DNA of 38,107 nt from Streptomyces sp. HmicA12 (lineage in GTDB: Bacteria > Actinomycetota > Actinomycetes > Streptomycetales > Streptomycetaceae), in assembly GCF_000373565.1 (NCBI RefSeq), contig NZ_KB891807.1:148687-186793 (forward strand), in the 5' to 3' direction. The translations under genes were made by a program, and so were the position numbers. Positions 23,773 through 30,997 of this stretch are shown here, one piece after another. The notes under the pieces were generated by a model. That model saw nothing but the letters and a program-made list of their open reading frames with translations, was not told where the DNA came from and ran no database searches. Positions within the stretch are counted from its first letter, which is position 1. The number at the start of each line of letters is the position of its first letter.

Positions 23773-23940
23773 GTTCCCCCTCTGAGGGTGTATCCATCCC
23801 GCACGGTCACTTCACCCCTTCGAGCAGGCGCTCGGAGTGAACCGGGGGAGTGGAAGGGGGCGCGTTCGAGTCGTGTCCTGGTCCGCTGATCACCGCGCGC
23901 CTACCGTCGAACGGACAGGGCGTGGCGGGAGGTTGCGGGC

Positions 23941-26900
23941 ATGGAGGATCCGCCGCTGGTACGGATCTGTGATCTGGCCGGGCGGCCGCGCGGTGCCGGG
24001 TTCGTCGCGGACGACCGCGGCACCGTGGTCACCAGTCATGAGGCGGTGGACGGGCTCGGCCGGGTGGTGCTGCACGCGCCGGACGGCGGAGCCACGTGCG
24101 TGGTCGGGCCCGAAGCTGTGGTGGAGCTGCCGGAGGCCGACCTCGCGCTCGTACGGACCGAGGGTCTTGGCGTCACCGCTGTGCCCGTGGGGGCGGGCGG
24201 GGCGCTGGAGACGGGGGCGTACGTCCGGATTCCGGCGGGCGGGTGGCGCGAGGCGCGGGTTCTGGGCCACGCGGCCGTCACGTACACGGCGACCGGTCGC
24301 TTTCATCTGCTCGACGGGGCCATGGAGTTGGCGGTGGGGACCGCGGGGGCCGACGCGCTGTGTCTCGGCGGCGGTGCCGCCGGAGGGCCGGTCGTCGACG
24401 TGCGGACCGGTGCCGTGGTCGCCGTGCTCGGTACGGCGCTGCAGGCCGGGCACCAGGCGGCGGGGCTCGCGGTGCCGCTGCGGGCGGCGGCCGCGGCCGA
24501 TCCGCGCGGGCCGCTCGCCGCGCTGCTCGCGCGCAACGCGGCGACGGTTCCCGCGTACGGCTCCGAGCTGAATCTGGCGGGCGTGCTGCAGATGGCCGCC
24601 GTGTCGGTGGGGAGCGACGGGCCCGGGGAGAGCGCGGGGCCCACTCCTGTCGAACGGCCGGATGTCACAAGGGAGTTGGAGAGGTTCACGGCGGGTGACA
24701 CCGGGGTGCTCGCGCTCGTCGGGGATCCGGGGTGCGGGCGGACGACGGAGCTGGCGGCGTTCGCTGCGCGGCGGGCCGGCGGGGAGGACGCCGCGCCCAC
24801 GGTGTGGCTGCGCGGGGCGGATCTGCGCGGGGACGACGCGTCGGTGGCCGATGCGGTGGGGCGGGCCCTGGAGCGGGCCGGGCGGATCGTCGCGGCGTCG
24901 CGGGAGGGCGGGCGTGAGGCCGAGGCCGATGTCGGGGGCGGTGGTCCCGGGGGCGTGTCGCCGGAGCGTGTCGCGCAGGTGGCCCGTGACGCCGGGCGGC
25001 CCTTGGTGCTGCTGCTCGACGGGCCCGAGGAGATGCCGCCCGTGCTCGCGCACCGGCTCGCCGCGTGGTCGCGGGGGACCGAGCGGTGGCTCGCGGAGTC
25101 CGGGGTGCAGCTCGTCGTGGCGTGCCGCGGGGAGTACTGGGAGCAGGCGGGCCCGCTGCTCGGCGCGGACGTGCCGCACGGTGCGGCGACGGTGCGGCTG
25201 CCCCTGTGTGTGCGGGTGGGGGATCTGGCCGGGGAGCGGGCGCGGGAGGCGCGGGAGCGGTTCGGGATTCCGGAGGGGGCCCTCGCGGCCGGGGACGCCG
25301 GGCATCCGCTGGCGCTGCGGCTGCTGGGCGAGGTGCGGGCCGCGGTGCCTGAGGGGGGACCGGCCGGGTGCCCCGACCGGGACGAGGTCTTCTCCGCGTA
25401 CCTGGACCTGATGTGTCTGCGGGTGGCGGTGCGGCTCGCGGCGCCCGCCGGGGTGCGGGGGAGCGGGGTGCGGCGGCTCGCGGCGCGGGTGTCGGGGCGG
25501 GTGCACGAGGCGGCGCGGCGCTGTCTCGGGCCCGGGCAGGGCGAGTTGGACCGGGAGACGTTCGAGGAGCTGTTTCCGTGGGGGGTGCTCGGCGGGGTCA
25601 CCGGGTGGGCCTCCGCGGTGCTGGCGGAGGGGGTTCTGGTGCCCGCGGGGGCCGGTTACCGGTTCGCGCACGAGGAGGTGGCCGACTGGGTCCAGGGGAT
25701 GCACCTGGATCTGGACGCGGCGCTCGACGCGCTGGTGTTCCGGCGGCGGGGCGACGGCGATTCCGTGCCGGTGCCGCGGCATCGGGCGGGGCCTGTGGTG
25801 CGGGCGTTGTTGTTGGTGGGGCGGGAGCGGGGGGACGGCGAGCTCGGGAGCCGGTTGCGGGAGTTGGTCGAGTGGGCCGGAGTGGGAGCCGGGCTGGGGC
25901 CGGACGGACGCTCGCCCCGCGCAGGGGTGCCGCCTTGCCCACCCTGCCGCCCCTGGCGGCAGATGGCCCAAGGCTCCCAGGGCTCTGAGGGCTCTGAGGG
26001 CTCTGCGAGCTTCGAAGCTCTCTGGTGGGCCGGGCATCTGGTGAGTGAGGTGTTGCTGCACGTGCCCGACGCCGGTGTCCATCTGTCCGTGCTGGAGGAG
26101 CTCGCCGATGCCGGGGCCTTCGGGGCCTGGTTCTGGACCGGGCTGCCCGTCTGCGACGACGTACGGTTCGACCTGTTGCGGCGGCTCGTCGTGCACGACC
26201 CGGAGCCGGGTGAAGGGGAGCGGCACCTCGATGCCGTGGCCGAGCTGCTCGCCGCCGAACCGGCGCGCGTGCAGCGGCAGTTGACCCGGTGGTTCGACGA
26301 CGAGCGGGCGCTGCCCGCGCTGCCCGACGCCACGGTCGCGACCGCCGCGCAGGCCCTTCTGCACACCCAACGGCACCGGGGCGTCGACGACCTGACCGAG
26401 GCGCTGGTGGACCGCGCCCATCCGCGCGCCGACGAACTGCTCGCGGCCCTCGCCGACGAGGAACCGTCCGCCGTGTGCCGGGCCGTCGACCGGTGGGCGC
26501 ACGACGAGCGGCCCGCCCGGCACGTGGCGGCGATGGCGTACGGGCTGCGGGCCGCGCCGCACGTCACGTCGGACGCCGACCGGAAACTGCTGCGGTACGC
26601 CGCGCTCGCCCTGCTGGCCCGCGCCGACGACCGCACGCCGCACGGTGCCGCGCTCGCCCTGCTCGTACGGGACCCGGAGGCGCGCCCCGAGTATCTGGGA
26701 CGGGCCCTGGACCGGTTCGCCGCGGGGGACGGGCAGGTGCCGGCCGAGGCGGTGGCGGCCGCGCTCGGTACGCACCCTGAGCCCGTTCTCGCGGCGTTCC
26801 GGGAGCGGCTGCGCGTGCCGGGCCCCGGTCCCGGTGCCGTTCTGCGCGCGCTCGCCGAGGTGACGGCGCCCGAGCTCGCCCGGCGCGTGGCCGTCCTCGT

Positions 26901-27420
26901 ACAGGAGCTGGCCGAGGAGCGTCCCGAGGCGGCGGCCGGGCACGTCGCGGCGTTCGTCGACCGGCGTCTGGAGCACGGGGCCACGGCGCGGGCCACAGTC
27001 TTCTCGCTGGTCGTGGGGCTGTTGCAGGGGGGGTCCGGCGCGGTCGGGGCCGCGCTCGGGACGGTGCTGGCCGGGCCCGGCACCGCGGGTTCGCATGCGC
27101 TGCGGGCCGAGTTGCTCGACGTCCTGCTCGGGCGGGAGCGGGAGCCGGTGGTGCTCGACGCGGTGCTCTGTGCTGCCGTGCGGGGCGGGCGGCCGGGGGC
27201 GCGGGGGCTGGTCCATCGCGTCGGCACCCTGATGGTCCGCACTCCGGAGGGCGCCTCCCGGTTCGACCGGCGCCTCGTCGAACTGGCCCGGGACGTCTCC
27301 GGGTTCGCCACGGAGGCAGCCGCCTGGCTCGCCGAGGCTCCGCAGGAGTGGGCCTCTCTGGTGGGTCCCAGCACTCGCCGCACGATCGAGAACCTGGCCG
27401 GGGTGCGGGTTCCGGCGTAG
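23941..27420 (+). CDS. Trypsin-fold domain fused to a STAND-type NTPase with helical repeats
   Basis: The 1159-aa protein has three parts. Residues 1-190 look like a trypsin-like protease domain. VVTSHEAV carries His33 and EADLALVRT carries Asp67, but the nucleophile motif GxSGGP reads GAAGGP with Ala147. It therefore appears catalytically dead. Residues 240-410 hold a NACHT-like NTPase. The Walker A motif is GDPGCGRTT, with Arg267 in place of Lys, Walker B is PLVLLLDGPEE (Asp360), and an Arg sensor lies in VVACRGEYW. From about residue 660 to the end is a long alpha-helical repeat region. Tandem GSE triplets near residue 680 form a linker. Protease-fold/STAND fusions occur in bacterial signalling and defence proteins. 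The role here is unknown. The start ATG 23941 has GGGAGG 7 bases upstream. The gene converges on the MFS gene. Confidence 0.8.
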   Translation: MEDPPLVRICDLAGRPRGAGFVADDRGTVVTSHEAVDGLGRVVLHAPDGGATCVVGPEAVVELPEADLALVRTEGLGVTAVPVGAGGALETGAYVRIPAGGWREARVLGHAAVTYTATGRFHLLDGAMELAVGTAGADALCLGGGAAGGPVVDVRTGAVVAVLGTALQAGHQAAGLAVPLRAAAAADPRGPLAALLARNAATVPAYGSELNLAGVLQMAAVSVGSDGPGESAGPTPVERPDVTRELERFTAGDTGVLALVGDPGCGRTTELAAFAARRAGGEDAAPTVWLRGADLRGDDASVADAVGRALERAGRIVAASREGGREAEADVGGGGPGGVSPERVAQVARDAGRPLVLLLDGPEEMPPVLAHRLAAWSRGTERWLAESGVQLVVACRGEYWEQAGPLLGADVPHGAATVRLPLCVRVGDLAGERAREARERFGIPEGALAAGDAGHPLALRLLGEVRAAVPEGGPAGCPDRDEVFSAYLDLMCLRVAVRLAAPAGVRGSGVRRLAARVSGRVHEAARRCLGPGQGELDRETFEELFPWGVLGGVTGWASAVLAEGVLVPAGAGYRFAHEEVADWVQGMHLDLDAALDALVFRRRGDGDSVPVPRHRAGPVVRALLLVGRERGDGELGSRLRELVEWAGVGAGLGPDGRSPRAGVPPCPPCRPWRQMAQGSQGSEGSEGSASFEALWWAGHLVSEVLLHVPDAGVHLSVLEELADAGAFGAWFWTGLPVCDDVRFDLLRRLVVHDPEPGEGERHLDAVAELLAAEPARVQRQLTRWFDDERALPALPDATVATAAQALLHTQRHRGVDDLTEALVDRAHPRADELLAALADEEPSAVCRAVDRWAHDERPARHVAAMAYGLRAAPHVTSDADRKLLRYAALALLARADDRTPHGAALALLVRDPEARPEYLGRALDRFAAGDGQVPAEAVAAALGTHPEPVLAAFRERLRVPGPGPGAVLRALAEVTAPELARRVAVLVQELAEERPEAAAGHVAAFVDRRLEHGATARATVFSLVVGLLQGGSGAVGAALGTVLAGPGTAGSHALRAELLDVLLGREREPVVLDAVLCAAVRGGRPGARGLVHRVGTLMVRTPEGASRFDRRLVELARDVSGFATEAAAWLAEAPQEWASLVGPSTRRTIENLAGVRVPA

Positions 27421-27444
27421 GGGCGGTTCGTCGGCCGCCGGTCG

Positions 27445-27500
27445 GTGGGGGCTGGTCGCGCAGTTCCCCGCGCCCCTGAGGAGCTTCCAGGGGCGCGGGC
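27445..27500. repeat. Intergenic repeat copy acting as a shared terminator
   Basis: The left half (from GTGGGGGCTGGTCGCGCAG) matches the 13958 element, but the right half is cut short. CCCGCGCCCCTG (27467-27478) still pairs perfectly with 27488-27499 around a 9-nt loop. It lies 24 bases after the STAND gene stop and only 5 bases before the stop of the convergent MFS gene, so it probably terminates both. Confidence 0.8.
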
Positions 27501-27504
27501 AAGA

Positions 27505-28773
27505 TCAGACGGCCAGATCGCGACGGCGGCCCACCGGCGACCCGAGCAGGTACAGCGCGGGCAGCAGCGCCGCCGCGCACACCGTCCACAGCGCCGCGTG
27601 CGTCCCCGCGTACGTGGCGAGCAGGCCGGCGCTCAGGGCGCCGAGCGGCAGGGCGCCCCAGGAGACGAAGCGGACCGTGGCCATGACCCGGGAGAGCAGC
27701 TCGGGCGGCGACTGGGTCTGGCGGTAGGTGCGGGTGGTGATGGAGCCGACGACGCTGCCGAAGGCGAAGCCCGCGTTGCCCAGGGCGAACCAGTACGCGT
27801 CGCCCGCCGACGTGGTCAGCGGCGCGAGCAGCAGCAGCGCGCCGCCCGCCAGGTCGGCCGCGATGATCCCCCACGCCGTGCCGAGGCGCCGGGTCACCCG
27901 GACCGCGACGGCGGACCCGGCGAGCGCGCCGACCCCGTCCATGGCGAGGACCAGACCGAGCTGTACGGAGTTCAGCCCTGCCTCGCGGACGAGGTAGAGC
28001 GGGGTGAGGGCGACCAGGGCCGCGTTGAGGAAGTTGGCGGCGGTCGCCCACAGCATGCAGGGCCGCATCACCGGGTGCCTGATCACGTACCGCAGCCCCT
28101 CCCGCATCAGCCGCAGCGCGCTCTCGCCGGTCGGGGGCGCGGGGCGGCGCTCGGGCAGGGTGCGCAGCAGTACGGCGGAGAGGAGATAGCTCGCCGCGTC
28201 GACGACCAGGGCGCCGACCGGGCCCGTCGCGCTCACCAGGACCCCGCCGAGGGAGGGGCCGCCGGTCTCGGTGACGGCGTGCGTGCCAGACATGACGCTG
28301 TTGCGGGCGGCGAGCTGCTCGGCGGGTACGACGGCGGGCAGGAACGTCGAGTTGCCGATGTCGAACAGGACCGTCGCCGCGCCCGTGACCAGCGCCGCGA
28401 CGAGCAGATGCGGGTAGGTGAGCGCGCCGAGCCACCAGGCGAGCGGCAGTGAGCCGAGCGCGGCGAACCGGGCGAGATCGAGGGCGACCTGGAGGCGGCG
28501 CAGCGGCACGCGCTGGGCGATCACGCCCGCCGGGAGGCTGAGCAGCAGCCAGGAGATCTGCCCGGCGGCGGCGAGCAGCGCGGCCTCCAGGGCGGTCGCG
28601 TCCAGGACGGTGAGGGCGACCAGCGGCAGGGCCAGCGCGGTGACGGCGGTACCCGCGTTGCTGACCGTGGCGGCCGTCCAGTACCGCCAGAAGACGCCCG
28701 GCGGCGCGTCGGCACCCTCGGTACGGCTTCGTTCGTGCTCCTTGAGGTCCGGGACTGTCTGCGCCTCGGTCAT
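27505..28773 (-). CDS. MFS transporter, efflux type
   Basis: The 422-aa membrane protein has about twelve hydrophobic segments and the enterobactin-exporter-like MFS layout (FWRYWTAATVSNAGTAVTALALPLVALTVL at the start, ETGGPSLGGVLVSATGPVGALVVDAASYL in helix 5-6). Such proteins export drugs, siderophores or metabolites by proton exchange. The substrate is not evident. ATG 28773 has GGGGGG about 8 bases upstream. Starting at 28812 would run into the regulatory palindrome. It is divergent from an HxlR-type regulator, the usual arrangement of a local repressor and its efflux target, and the shared inverted repeat at 28804-28830 is the likely operator. Confidence 0.88.
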   Translation of the reverse strand: MTEAQTVPDLKEHERSRTEGADAPPGVFWRYWTAATVSNAGTAVTALALPLVALTVLDATALEAALLAAAGQISWLLLSLPAGVIAQRVPLRRLQVALDLARFAALGSLPLAWWLGALTYPHLLVAALVTGAATVLFDIGNSTFLPAVVPAEQLAARNSVMSGTHAVTETGGPSLGGVLVSATGPVGALVVDAASYLLSAVLLRTLPERRPAPPTGESALRLMREGLRYVIRHPVMRPCMLWATAANFLNAALVALTPLYLVREAGLNSVQLGLVLAMDGVGALAGSAVAVRVTRRLGTAWGIIAADLAGGALLLLAPLTTSAGDAYWFALGNAGFAFGSVVGSITTRTYRQTQSPPELLSRVMATVRFVSWGALPLGALSAGLLATYAGTHAALWTVCAAALLPALYLLGSPVGRRRDLAV

Positions 28774-28803
28774 ACGGGTACGCCCCCCACTGGGTCTCTT
28801 TTG

Positions 28804-28841
28804 GGAACTCACTCGGTTCAGGTGAGTTCCTATCGGGAACT
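28804..28841. promoter_or_regulatory. Inverted-repeat operator between the MFS and HxlR-peroxiredoxin genes
   Basis: GGAACTCAC (28804-28812) and GTGAGTTCC (28822-28830) are perfect complements separated by 9 bases, about two helical turns between half-site centres. A third half-like copy, GGAACTGA, starts at 28836. The site lies in the divergent intergenic region 31 bases from the MFS start. It is the size expected for a dimeric winged-helix regulator. Confidence 0.65.
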
Positions 28842-28910
28842 GACCTGATGGCGCAAGATGGGTCCGACGACTGGATGACTGCGACGCCGCAGCAGAGAGA
28901 CGGGGAAGCC

Positions 28911-29789
28911 ATGGTCAGGTCGGTGCCCGAGCGGGACGCCGCCTGCGCGATCGCGCAGGCCGCGGCGGTGGTCGGCGACTGGTGGAGCCTGCTCCTGATC
29001 CGGGAGACCGCGCGCGGCCACCACCGGTTCGACGCGCTCCAGGAGGAGCTGGGCATCTCCCGGAAGGTGCTGACCGAGCGCCTGGCGCACCTGGTGGACG
29101 CGGAGATCCTGGAGAAGGTCCCGTACCAGAGCGGGCCGGTCCGTCACGAGTACCGGCTGACCGATCAGGGGCGCGGACTGCTGCCCGTACTGCTGTCGAT
29201 GCAGGACTGGGCGGACCGCTGGGTCTTCGGCGACGGCACGCTCAGCGGCACCGCCGACGAGGAGAGCGAACAGGCGCGGCGGATGTCGGCCCTCGCCGGC
29301 GAGCGGCTGCCGCACCTGGAGCTGCCGGGCCACCGGGACGGCGCGCCGCGGGACCCCGTGGCCGACGCCGGCGCCACCGTCCTGTTCTGCTACCCGGCGA
29401 CCGGCCGCCCGAGCCCGCTGCCCGAGGGCTGGGCCGACATCCCCGGCACCGTCGGCTGCACCCTGGAGAACCGGCTGTTCCGCGACGCGTACGACGACTT
29501 CCGCGCGGCGGGCGCCGAGGTGCGCGGCGTGAGCACCCAACGCCCGGACGAGCAGCGCGTGTTCGCGGTCGAGGAGGGCATCCCCTTCGAGCTGCTCTCG
29601 GACGTCGACCTGCGCCTCGCCGCCGCGCTACGGCTGCCCGTGTTCCGCGCCGGGCAGGCGCTGCGGCTCAAGCGCGCGGTCCTGGTCGTGGACCGGGACC
29701 GGGTGCTGCGGCACGTGCGCTTCCCGGTGACGGACATCCCGGAGGCGGTGCGCGAGGCGCTGGCCGTGGTGCGACGCCTGGCCGGGTGA
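28911..29789 (+). CDS. HxlR-type regulator fused to a peroxiredoxin-like domain
   Basis: The 292-aa protein joins two domains. Residues 8-105 are an HxlR winged helix: CAIAQAAAVVGDWWSLLLIRET, HHRFDALQEELGISRKVLTERLAHL and VRHEYRLTDQGRGL. Cys12 sits where redox-sensing HxlR proteins keep their conserved Cys. Residues of about 150-285 resemble an AhpC/TSA (BCP-like) peroxiredoxin. ATVLFCYPAT corresponds to the usual FYP strand, and TVGCTLENRLFRDAY, with Cys183, to the GCT.E...FRD peroxidatic motif. VSTQ, FELLSDVDLRLAAAL and RAVLVVDRDRVLRHV follow. A redox-responsive repressor of the divergent MFS gene is the simplest reading. I chose ATG 28911 (GGGGAA upstream). ATG 28848 or 28875 would add 12-21 residues. 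Confidence 0.8.
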   Translation: MVRSVPERDAACAIAQAAAVVGDWWSLLLIRETARGHHRFDALQEELGISRKVLTERLAHLVDAEILEKVPYQSGPVRHEYRLTDQGRGLLPVLLSMQDWADRWVFGDGTLSGTADEESEQARRMSALAGERLPHLELPGHRDGAPRDPVADAGATVLFCYPATGRPSPLPEGWADIPGTVGCTLENRLFRDAYDDFRAAGAEVRGVSTQRPDEQRVFAVEEGIPFELLSDVDLRLAAALRLPVFRAGQALRLKRAVLVVDRDRVLRHVRFPVTDIPEAVREALAVVRRLAG

Positions 29790-29930
29790 CCTGCGCCGGG
29801 TGGGCCGGGGCGAGGCGCGGACCCTCGGCATGGCACTCTTAGACCTGCGTGTTGCCATGAGTTATCGGTCATGGCGACGCAGAGATACAGAGATGAACCG
29901 TCGTACACAGGTTTGCGAGGAGCAATCACC

Positions 29931-30890
29931 GTGCAGCGCTGGCGTGGCTTGGAGGACATCCCCCAGGACTGGGGGCGCAGCGTCGTCACCATCGGCTCCT
30001 ACGACGGAGTCCACCGCGGACACCAGCTGATCATCGGCCGGGCCGTGGAGCGCGCCCGTGAGCTGGGCGTCCCGGCGGTCGTCGTCACCTTCGACCCGCA
30101 CCCGAGCGAGGTCGTGCGCCCCGGCTCGCACCCGCCGCTGCTCGCGCCGCACCACCGGCGCGCGGAGCTGATGGCAGAACTCGGCGTGGACGCGGTGCTG
30201 ATCCTGCCGTTCACCACCGAGTTCTCGAAGCTGTCGCCCGCCGAGTTCGTGGCGAAGGTGCTCGTCGACAAGCTGCACGCGCGCGTGGTCGTCGAGGGCC
30301 CCAACTTCCGCTTCGGGCACAAGGCCGCGGGCAATGTCGAGTTCCTCGCCGAGCAGGGCGCGACGTACGACTTCGAGGTCGAGGTCATCGACCTCAAGGT
30401 GAGCGGGAACGCCGGCGGCGGCGCCCCCTTCTCCTCCACGCTGACCCGCACCCTCGTCGCCGAGGGCGATGTCGAGGGCGCGGCCGAGATCCTCGGGCGG
30501 CCGCACCGCGTCGAGGGCGTCGTGGTGCGCGGCGCGCAGCGCGGCCGCGAGCTGGGCTTCCCCACCGCCAACGTGGAGACCCTGCCGCACACCGCCATCC
30601 CCGCCGACGGCGTCTACGCGGGATGGCTGCACGTGAACGGCGAGGCGATGCCCGCCGCGATCTCCGTCGGCACCAACCCCCAGTTCGACGGGACCGAGCG
30701 GACCGTCGAGGCGTACGCCATCGACCGCGTCGGTCTCGACCTGTACGGGCTGCACGTGGCCGTGGACTTCCTCGCCTTCGTGCGCGGGATGTCGAAGTTC
30801 GACTCGCTGGAGCAGCTGGTCGAGGCGATCGCGAACGACGTGAAGCGGTCGCGGGAGCTCGTCGAGGCGTACGGCAGGGACGAGGCCTGA
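29931..30890 (+). CDS. ribF: Bifunctional riboflavin kinase/FAD synthetase
   Basis: The 319-aa cytosolic enzyme phosphorylates riboflavin to FMN and adenylates FMN to FAD. The N-terminal nucleotidyltransferase domain has TIGSYDGVHRGHQLII (the HxGH His28-His31 motif), VTFDPHPSEVVRP and GPNFRFGHKAAGN. SSTLTR marks the link. The C-terminal kinase domain has GRELGFPTANV (PTAN) and YAGWLHVNGE. GTG 29931 is preferred, with GAGGAG 8 bases upstream. An ATG at 29871 is in frame but upstream of the conserved part. It is separated from truB by three accessory genes. No FMN riboswitch is visible. Confidence 0.97.
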   Translation: MQRWRGLEDIPQDWGRSVVTIGSYDGVHRGHQLIIGRAVERARELGVPAVVVTFDPHPSEVVRPGSHPPLLAPHHRRAELMAELGVDAVLILPFTTEFSKLSPAEFVAKVLVDKLHARVVVEGPNFRFGHKAAGNVEFLAEQGATYDFEVEVIDLKVSGNAGGGAPFSSTLTRTLVAEGDVEGAAEILGRPHRVEGVVVRGAQRGRELGFPTANVETLPHTAIPADGVYAGWLHVNGEAMPAAISVGTNPQFDGTERTVEAYAIDRVGLDLYGLHVAVDFLAFVRGMSKFDSLEQLVEAIANDVKRSRELVEAYGRDEA

Positions 30891-30900
30891 CCTCCGCCCG

Positions 30901-30922
30901 TGGGGTGACGCGGGTCACCCCA
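30901..30922 (+). terminator. Hairpin after ribF
   Basis: TGGGGTGAC (30901-30909) pairs perfectly with GTCACCCCA (30914-30922) around a 4-nt loop, 10 bases after the ribF stop. It ends 5 bases before the ECF41-type promoter of the next gene, so it would insulate that gene from ribF transcription. Its GGTGAC/GTCACC core also resembles the palindrome at 30957. Confidence 0.65.
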
Positions 30923-30927
30923 GGGGC

Positions 30928-30954
30928 TGTCACATCCCGGAGGGCTGTCCCGTC
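30928..30954 (+). promoter_or_regulatory. ECF41-type sigma factor promoter
   Basis: TGTCACA (30928-30934), 16 bases, then CGTC (30951-30954) exactly matches the consensus reported for group ECF41 extracytoplasmic sigma factors (TGTCACA-N16-CGTC). ECF41 sigma genes are known to sit beside carboxymuconolactone decarboxylase-like, oxidoreductase or epimerase genes and to control them. The downstream gene here is exactly such a CMD-family gene, 44 bases away, but no ECF sigma gene is in the window. Confidence 0.8.
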
Positions 30955-30956
30955 GT

Positions 30957-30971
30957 AGTGGTGTCACCACT
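30957..30971 (+). promoter_or_regulatory. Palindrome over the presumed transcription start of the AhpD-like gene
   Basis: AGTGGTG-T-CACCACT is a perfect 7-bp inverted repeat with one central base, starting 3 bases after the CGTC -10 element and so covering the expected start of transcription. It could be an operator or a 5' hairpin in the message. Confidence 0.45.
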
Positions 30972-30997
30972 TATGACGGACCACGAAGGAGCCCTCC

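Noticed and set aside
23890..27216. 1108-codon reverse frame opposite the STAND fusion
   Set aside because: The Pro/Arg/His-rich composition is what antisense of Gly/Ala/Arg-rich coding gives. The + strand frame has clear domain motifs and a ribosome binding site.
29790..29930. FMN riboswitch before ribF
   Set aside because: The gap is only about 140 bases and none of the conserved RFN-element segments can be found.
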